DNA from: Deinandra increscens subsp. villosa
Lineage: Eukaryota; Streptophyta; Magnoliopsida; Asterales; Asteraceae
Assembly (NCBI GenBank): GCA_039602395.1
Contig: JBCNJP010000010.1
Span: 95,075,729-95,139,728, forward strand
DNA: 64,000 nucleotides
Direction: 5' to 3'
The notes below the pieces were generated by a model. That model saw nothing but the letters and a program-made list of their open reading frames with translations. It ran no database searches and was not told the DNA's origin. Below are positions 57,521-64,000 of this stretch, one piece after another. Within the stretch, counting starts at the first letter, position 1, and each line of letters opens with the position of its first letter. Both the position numbers and the translations under genes were made by a program.

Positions 57521-57633
57521 TCAAACATGGTCAAACATAAGTCAACATGGTCAAACAGAGGTTGTCATGGTCAGACATAAGTCATCATGGTCAAACATAA
57601 GTCAACATGGTCAAACATAAGTCATCATGGTCA
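57521..57633. repeat. 20-bp tandem array in the solo LTR
   Basis: GTCAACATGGTCAAACATAA and variants, about five to six units; the family A LTRs have three related units (92-155, 7640-7703). Confidence 0.85.
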
Positions 57634-58650
57634 CCTTTCATGGTAATTAATCTAGGTAAATCAAATTTTAACATACAAGCTCAGGTCAACATAATCTACC
57701 ATGGATTTTTATAGGTCTATTTGAATCTAGCATGAACCTAGCCAAATCTTGCATGAATCTAGTCAAATCTAGCATGATACTCAACTTTCGATCACAAAAC
57801 AAACCCTTCTAAGCATGCATGGGTGGATCTTAACATTTAAACACATATAGTTCATGATTTGATAGTCTTACATACAGATCTAACTTCACATGCCAAGAAT
57901 GTTATAGATCTAAACATGTTAGGAGGTAAAAATGTCATTTTTGAAGTTTATGACACACAATTCTAACCCTAGATGACACACATATTGAGATCTAGTTATT
58001 TTAACACATAAAACCCAACCTTGATGATCATAATACATGGATCTGGTCCTAAACAACATTCATGAGATAGCTCAAGTCCATTTGAAACGTAAAAATGAAA
58101 TCTTGGTGAGAAAATCTCTAGATCTAACCCTAAATGTCATGCTTTCCATAGATCTAGTCATTTTGACACATGAAAATCCAATCTTTATCAAATAACACCC
58201 TAGATCTATATCATATCAATGATTCATCAAGTTCAAATCTCAGATCCATAATCAAAATCACAACTTTCATGAAGGTCCATACATCAATTTGCTTGAAAAA
58301 CCTAGATCTATAGAGATCTCATCATGGATTCAAGTGAAATGGCAAAATCGTGCAAAAAGGTGAGACCTTTACTCATATTAAACCTAGATCTATCAAATAC
58401 AACATGGATTCATGCCAAAAGTCACATAAAGTTCAGATCTTGATGAGGGTAGAAGAGAAGATTCAAGTTGCAACAACAAAGTTTGAAGATCACATACCGA
58501 AAGGGATGATTCTAGCTTGATCCTAAGCAATAAAATCTTGATCTTGGACCTCAAATCTTCAAGGAAGATGATCTCTAGGGTTTCCAGCCGTTTAGGGTCG
58601 TTTTGGAGTGATTTGGGGGAGGAAAATGGGGGCTAAAGAGGTTAATGATG

Positions 58651-58740
58651 CTTAAATACCCGGAATTTAGGGTTTCTGCCAAAAAGGTCCGTGGGCGTAC
58701 CGCCCTGAATGGGATAATTCTGGGCGTACCGCCCTGGAAT
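58651..58740 (-). promoter_or_regulatory. Solo-LTR promoter region: TATTTAAG with two GGGCG-TAC-CGCCC palindromes
   Basis: GGGCGTACCGCCC at 58693-58705 and 58722-58734, about 35-75 bases upstream (minus strand) of TATTTAAG. Perfect five-base arms with a three-base spacer. Confidence 0.6.
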
Positions 58741-59978
58741 GGCAGTCTGGTTCATAAATGTTGATTTCACGATTCGCGTGCTCGGTTCTTCGTTTTTCGA
58801 TGTTTTTGAGTCCCGTTTTCTCCCAAATCACCCAATTAATGGTCTCATCATGTTCATAACATTAAATCCACTCACAATGATAATAAATATGTCACGTAAC
58901 TCAAACGTATGCACAAATTAGGTCAAAATAGGCATTTTTGGTCGGTTTTGACGTACGTATCGATTTTGGGCAAATCACCAACGATTCGTGACTCGATCAG
59001 GTGTGTGATGACTCATGACATGATAATTGATTATTAGACTCATAAAAATGTTGAATTTGATATATGGTGACAAAATACGAGATTCCCGGTAAACGACCGA
59101 ATTACGTACCGAAATCGCGTAGAAATCAGGAATTGCTTTGTTTTCAATTCGAGACATCCAATTTGAGTCTAAATCATTGTAATTAAGTATTCGGTTCCGA
59201 AAATCGATTATAAATCATTTAGGTCCATTAATTAGGGTGTAAACACCCGAAAATTCTCCTGGTTCTCAATAATTTGCAAATCGGTAAATCGTGAATTCTC
59301 AAAACGGGTCGGATTTTTCAATCGGATAATTTGCAAATGTTACAGTGGCGAACCCTCACCTTGTGACGACTAAAGTGGGGTAATGTATATGTTTAATTAC
59401 GATTGTGATAGCCGAATATAATATATGTCGGTTGAAAGTTATGTGCGAGGAGAATCTATTTTGCGGTAACAAATAGGAGGTAAAAGGAGGGTATGTAATT
59501 TCCACTGAGCATTTATTTGTAATAAGCAGCAAGGGAATTGATGTTGCAGATACAAAGTGGAGACGCCCACTTGTTCAGTTCGAGTAGGCGAGTGGATGCA
59601 ATGTATTAGTAGTCTATGACTTGGGGCATACAAGCCAGTCAAGATGTGAAGCATGATTTAAGAGTGGAAGGAGGAGTGAGGTGTATGAGTTGACGAGTGT
59701 CATGACCGTTGTCATACTCGTGGAAAGTTGCGGATTAGGTTGCCAATTTGAAAGTGGAATAGTTGATGTATGCGGATGAATGGTAAGGAGCAGGATTATA
59801 ATGGTGAGTTGTAAACTATCATTACTAAGCGGCGAAGTGTCTCGCAGGCAATACGAATAAGCTTGAAGAGGACCAAGTTGAAGTAAAACTAAGGGTAGCG
59901 TTAAATGGGAGTAGTTCCACAAGTGTGGAGATTGGGGATAAGTTTCGGGGACGAAACTCCCTTTAAGGGGGGTGGATT

Positions 59979-60651
59979 TGTAACATCCCGAATTTCATAA
60001 TGACTTGAATGTATTGTTTATTTATGTGTAAATTTGAGTTGTGGGTTGAATAAGCGGATTAAGATATTTAACCGGGTTGTGTAATGGGGATTCCTAGTTG
60101 TTAAGTTAACTTTATCTATAGATGGTTAACTAGAGAAATGTGGGAGGACTTAAGATGTAAATTAAAAATTTGGATGGATTTTTATAAAAGATAGAACCTT
60201 GAGGGACCAAAGCAGTAAATAGAGGATATAAACAAGTCTGGGTATTCCTCGGACCTGTAGATCGCGACATAGAGAGAGAGTGGAGGGTGAAGACCTAGTT
60301 CTTGAGGAGAAATCCTAAATTGAAGCTTGTGTGTTGGAGGTTTTAGCAAGGGAAGTCGAATTCAGGCTTGGGAGGCTTCCTACATCACAATTTCCATCTT
60401 AGATCTTGGTAATTCTTGTCAAGTAAGTGTTTTTATGATAGGGTGATTTTATGGGTTTCATCTAGAGGTTAAATTGGTGTTGAAATCTGATTGTTATGTG
60501 TTATTGAGGCTAGATGAAGCTAAATCCGACCTTGCATGATTGATTTTGTGTGTGGCAAGTAGAAATTATGGTGGGGGTTAAAACCCACCTTATAGAAATC
60601 GACATACATGGAGAATGGATGATTTGGGTTGGTTAATTGTGCTTCATGTAT
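59979..60651 (+). repeat. Third LTR of the tandem element, 5' 673 bases
   Basis: Matches 52563 onward up to the bases CTTCATGTAT, where the central LTR continues GCTAATAGAC (53230). The gypsy LTR at 60652 interrupts it; the rest lies beyond the window. Confidence 0.9.
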
Positions 60652-60877
60652 TGTGACATCCGAGAATTCCAAGGTTAACTTCCGTTAGACAATCCCCGTT
60701 AGTTACGTTATAAGTGTTAACTTAGTAACTAATGCTTAACTAGGCCGAATACGTCCACGACCTTTGGTTGATCACCAAACCCGTCCATATGTGTTTACTT
60801 ATTTAATTGCCACTATGTGAAATTATGTGCAACGTGTTTACTGAATTAATTGTGTAAGATTGGTCACTTCTGATTTT

Positions 60878-61003
60878 AGCGAAACTACCGGGCGAAACTA
60901 TAGTGTCGCCCGGCTAGCTTAACCTCTGACTTACAGAGCCAGTTTCGCTTGGCCAGCGAAACTAGCCAGCGAAACTAGCCCCTGATATATATATTTTATA
61001 AAA
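60878..61003 (+). promoter_or_regulatory. Element B promoter: GCGAAACT words then TATAAAA
   Basis: GCGAAACT at about 60879, 60892, 60958 and 60970, AGTTTCGCT near 60941, then TATATATATTTTATAAAACC. Spacing of the last word to TATAAAA is about 20 bases. Confidence 0.6.
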
Positions 61004-62046
61004 CCCGAGATACCTCATTACTTGCACCATTTCTCCCAAAACACACACCACTCTCATCTGCTCACTCGAGATTTCTGGTCAGTCGAGAAAACCATCAAGG
61101 AACCATCATCTCATCTCATCTATTCAGGCCCTAGATCGAATCGTGAGTCCCAAAACCATTATTTATGCATTTTCTATGTGTTTTCTTAAAAAGCATGCTT
61201 GAATCTTCATGTAATCACTTGATCTTTTGATATGTTGCTTAGGAATGCTAGATCTATCATAAAGTCAGTAACTTTACGTTTGAAATCAAACCATAATGAA
61301 GATTTATGCTATTTAGGTCATTTTAGGTTTAAAATGTGTTTTTGGTGATTTAATGATGAAAACCCATGTTTAAGGTGCTAAAACTGCTTCTATGATGTTA
61401 GTAAATGATTATGCATGCTAGATATTGAATTACATGAAATATGGAAGCTGTTAGATTGATTTTTTAGGCTGATTTATGTGTTTTTCGCGACTAGCGAAAC
61501 TAGCCTGTTCTCTGGGCGAAACTATACAGCGAAACTGTATAGAAATGCATCCAGCGATACTAGTTAGCGAAACTGTAGTGTCGCCGGGTAAACCAACCAG
61601 ACCTGTCCAAACGAAACTACCGAGCGAAATTCCCTGAACGAAAGTTCAAACCAGTTTCGGGCGAAACTAGGCTAGCGAAACTGTGCCAACAGTTTCGAGC
61701 GAAACTAGCCTAGCGAAACTGTGTAATCGGGTATTGCCTAGCGAAAGTGCTGCCCGTGCACACAGCGAAACTGTGTAGCGACACTGTCTAGCGAAACTAT
61801 GATCTGACCAAACCCAAACTTGTGCAACTTACTTGAATGCTATGCCATGACTTACATGATTATACAAAAAGGAAACATGCTTTGATTTCTGTGTTATGTG
61901 AACCCTTGTTTATGATCAACCATCGGTGTCGTGTGTCGATATGTCGTGTCATAGTTCCAACGTGCTATGTTATGGGCCATAGTGACGTTAAGTTAAATAT
62001 TAGACACAAAAACTAATACTTAAGACCTAAACGTGTTCTTAGGTCT

Positions 62047-62757
62047 TCGTTAGGGGTGTGCAAGAATCCGAAAAAACCGACTCGAAACCAAAATAACCGA
62101 AATAACCAAACCGAAAAAACCGAATCCAAATATAAACCGACGGTTTTGGATTAAATGTTTCTAAAATCCGAAATTTCGGATCGGTTTCGGTTTTAGCTAA
62201 AAATAAAATACGAAAAAACCGAACCGATCCATTTAATTATTGAAGGGTTTCAAATTTTAATTATAAAGATTTATTTATAATTATTAGGATATTTGAGTCT
62301 TTGAGATTCGATCATTATGCAACTTTAATTTTTATTTCAATATCGTTTGTAGTGTTTGAGATTAGACCGTTAAAGATTTGTTTGATTTTGGATCGTTATG
62401 CAACATTATAAATACTTGAGTCTTTAAGATTAGATCGATAAGGATTTGTTTGAATGTATTTGTTTAAGATTAGATCATTTTGCAACGTTTTGGATTTTAA
62501 AGCTTTATTTTGAATGCTATTAATAGTCAATTAATGTATAATTGGAAAATAAATAAACCCCAATTTAATATTATTAGTTTTTTTAGCCCAAAAATTCATA
62601 TGGATTTGAATCCGAAAAAACCGAATCCAAACCGTAAAAAGCCGAAACCCGAAATCCGTGAAACCGAAAAAACCGAATCCGAATGGATTTGAAAATTGTA
62701 AAATCCGAAGTTCGGTTTTGGATTTGGTTTAAGCAAAATCCGATCCAAACCGATCCA
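62047..62757. mobile_element. Possible non-autonomous hAT-like insert with CCGAAAAAACCGAA words
   Basis: Starts TAGGGGTGTGCAAGAATCCG (from about 62051), similar to the hAT end at 32181 (TAGGTGTGTCGAAAATACCC), and has ACCGAAAAAACCGAATCC words near both ends. The right terminus lacks a clear inverted copy, and I found no 8-bp duplication. Confidence 0.4.
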
Positions 62758-63132
62758 TGACATGATTATGTTTATGAGACCGGGCCACTGCGTGACAAGC
62801 CCACTGTGAACTCACCAACCGTTAGGTTGACACTTGCGTGGTTTAAACTTTTGCAGATCGCTGAGGAGTATCCGGAGCGGGTTGGCATGGCACATGAAGA
62901 CATTTTACTTTTGTTTAAACCAAATTGGGAATTTAAAACAATGATTTTGTAAAGCACGTGGTTAGTGCTAAGACAATATTTTCCGCTGCGTATTTTGAGA
63001 CTTTAATTTATGACATATATTTGGATTAACTCTGATTCGTTTAGTATTTGTAATTAATGGTTGTGGTCCTGGTTTGCTCGCACTCCTTAACGGTATAAAC
63101 TCCGTTAGTGGTTAATTGGGGGTGTGACAGAT

Positions 63133-63145
63133 TGGTATCAGAGCC
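63133..63145 (+). other. Primer binding site of element B
   Basis: TGGTATCAGAGCC three bases after the LTR end. Confidence 0.92.
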
Positions 63146-63681
63146 ATAAGTTGCAGAGAACTCGAATCATTTTTGAAAAACGATTTGGAAACTGCAACTT
63201 GAAACCTTAGTTACAAACGAACAAACAAATTCCCAAAACAAAATTTTTACGTGCCAACCTGGGATACTCGCTCTGCTGTGTAAGTAAATACTTCATATGT
63301 ATGTGTGTATATATATATATAAATATATATATAGACCGTGTCTAAGTAGTCTAACGGAAGACCTTAGGAAAATTTCACACACAAATACGAAATGCGAACG
63401 CTAATACGCACACTGTTCCGGGGAAAGCGACAACGAAACGATGCTACACGCTACGTCCTGATTTCTACTACAATGACTACGCCGACGGTGACTTTTATGG
63501 GAAAGCCGACTTTCGACGATAGTACTTACGACTTACGACATTCTCCGACGACGCCTCAATTTTGCACGAAAATTTTTCTGGAACTAATAGTGGGATAACG
63601 GGGAATTGTTAATATACATATTATGGGATATGTACAGAGTATAACTGTGACTGAACACTGGCTGCTTTAACTGTCCAGAAA
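63146..63681 (+). other. Untranslated leader of element B
   Basis: Between primer binding site and gag. A short (AT)n run at about 63307-63331; the frame 63392-63598 has no known motif. Confidence 0.5.
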
Positions 63682-64000
63682 ATGTCTGGAAGGGGACACG
63701 GAAGGAACAACATTAACCTGACACCTGCACAACTGCAAGCCATGATAAACGAACACGTGCAAGCCGCAGTGGCAGCCGTCCATGCTGCATTCGCCGCGCA
63801 GGGTAATTATTATGCCAGTTAAGGCACAAAGTGATTATATTTTGACTTGTTTAAACTTAAAACCCGAACTATTTATGCATCAGGAAACCTCCATCACTGC
63901 ACGTTTAAGTCCTTCATGGACTGCAGAGCCGATGACGTTTTCCGGCGAGGAAGGAGCGGTAGGACTCCTCAGGTGGATCGAGAAGTGTGAGAAGGTCTTC
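63682..64000 (+). pseudogene. Gypsy gag, 5' part, interrupted by an intron-like segment and a frameshift
   Basis: ATG at 63682 opens MSGRGHGRNNINLTPAQLQA and a short Ala/Val helix typical of the N-terminus of plant gypsy gag, with stop at 63820. CTFKSFMDCR (63898-63927) and, one frame over, PMTFSGEEGAVGLLRWIEKC are the conserved start of the gag core (CTFKxFMDCRPxxFSGxEGAVGLLRWxEK). An 81-base segment with GT...AG ends (63803-63883) separates the two parts and contains two stops; a one-base excess near 63928 causes the shift. The gene runs out of the window. Function: capsid formation, lost here unless spliced and repaired. Confidence 0.78.

Larger units (their letters stand above)
56575..59344 (-). 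mobile_element. Solo LTR of family A with 5-bp duplication GTGGC
   Basis: 2,770 bases, inverted relative to element A: TGTCACACCCCGACC at the left, TTTGCAAATGTTACA at the right. GTGGC stands on both sides (56570-56574, 59345-59349) and once in the empty homologue (51930-51934). A solo LTR arises from recombination between the two LTRs of a full insertion. Contains TATTTAAG on the minus strand (58658-58651) and its own word module. Confidence 0.93.
55231..59978 (+). other. Internal region 2 of the tandem element, interrupted by a solo LTR
   Basis: Collinear with internal region 1: primer binding site at 55234, 43-bp repeats at 55435-55790, 84-bp repeats at 55795-56120, polypurine tract at 59965-59978. 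The solo LTR of family A occupies 56575-59344. Confidence 0.88.
49979..60651 (+). mobile_element. Tandem non-coding large-LTR element: LTR-I-LTR-I-LTR
   Basis: Three LTRs of one family (49979-50573 partial, 52563-55230 complete, 59979-60651 partial) alternate with two internal regions. The internal regions measure 1,989 bases (50574-52562) and 1,973 bases (55231-59978 without the solo LTR and one TSD copy). Both internal regions carry the primer binding site, the same tandem repeats and the polypurine tract. No gag or pol is present, which makes it a LARD-type element needing another element's enzymes. The outer LTRs are truncated by inserted gypsy LTRs at 49978 and 60652. Confidence 0.88.
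60652..63129 (+). repeat. 5' LTR of element B with GCGAAACT arrays
   Basis: 2,478 bases, TGTGACATCCG ... GGGGGTGTGACA. TATAAAA at 60997-61003. GCGAAACT or its complement occurs about five times at 60878-60980 upstream of the TATA box and about a dozen times at 61489-61800 downstream. A small transposon-like insert lies at 62047-62757. Confidence 0.88.
60652..64000 (+). mobile_element. Ty3/gypsy element B, 5' part (3' part outside window)
   Basis: LTR 60652-63129, primer binding site, leader and gag start, inserted in the third LTR of the tandem element. Gag is of the gypsy RETROTRANS_GAG type. No pol is within the window. An inverted relative's LTR lies at 49364-49978. Confidence 0.85.

Overview
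The window is transposon-rich nuclear DNA from a eudicot plant, most likely Asteraceae. That assignment is an inference from the style of the Sirevirus-like gag and third-ORF pieces, not a database match. I see no intact host gene, tRNA, rRNA or CRISPR array. Almost everything is retrotransposon or DNA transposon in nested layers, plus remnants of two host gene families: a NIN-LIKE PROTEIN (NLP) transcription factor and a poly(A)-binding protein (PABP).

Layout. 1-8711: a Ty3/gypsy-type element (family A) with 2.7 kb LTRs and a broken gag; its 5' end lies outside the window. It sits inside a minus-strand Sirevirus-like Ty1/copia element (8712-14392; gag but no pol), which in turn sits inside a plus-strand copia reverse transcriptase (14393-15353). 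15354-20041: a minus-strand gypsy LTR fragment joined to the 3' end of a second copia (RNase H, 3' noncoding region, LTR). 20042-20390: an RTE-LINE/SINE type tail. 22051-26490: a CACTA transposon with a 3-bp target site duplication (TSD) that carries exon-like pieces, including a PABP linker and the start of its MLLE domain. 26727-27160: a third-ORF-like remnant. 29311-31007: an L1-type LINE tail with a Mutator-like MITE inside it.

31575-37441: a decayed NLP gene (GAF-like region and start of RWP-RK, minus strand). It is split by a non-autonomous hAT (8-bp TSD AGCACAAG), which itself carries a 4.1 kb copia element (TSD ATATC) whose LTRs have TA...TA ends. A second CACTA-like terminus lies at the edge of the NLP remnant. 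40796-48863: a copia LTR with a protease remnant, a deletion derivative of the Sirevirus-like family (43552-45732, TSD GTGAT), an LTR plus third-ORF pseudogene on the minus strand, and an RT scrap next to a 500-base N gap.

49979-60651: a non-coding large-LTR element in tandem form (LTR - 2.0 kb - LTR - 2.0 kb - LTR). Its second internal region holds a solo LTR of family A with TSD GTGGC; the first internal region supplies the matching empty site. 60652-64000: the start of another gypsy element (2.5 kb LTR, primer binding site, broken gag).

Recurring theme. LTRs of several unrelated families, both copia and gypsy, carry arrays of a short, CG-containing and often palindromic word, usually just upstream of the LTR TATA box. 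The word differs between families (CCGAAC/GTTCGG, ATACG-NN-CGTAT, GGGCG-TAC-CGCCC, AGGCG-TAT-CGCCT, TTAGCGAACTT, GCGAAACT), and within family A the word module itself has been replaced. I regard this as the most interesting signal in the window.
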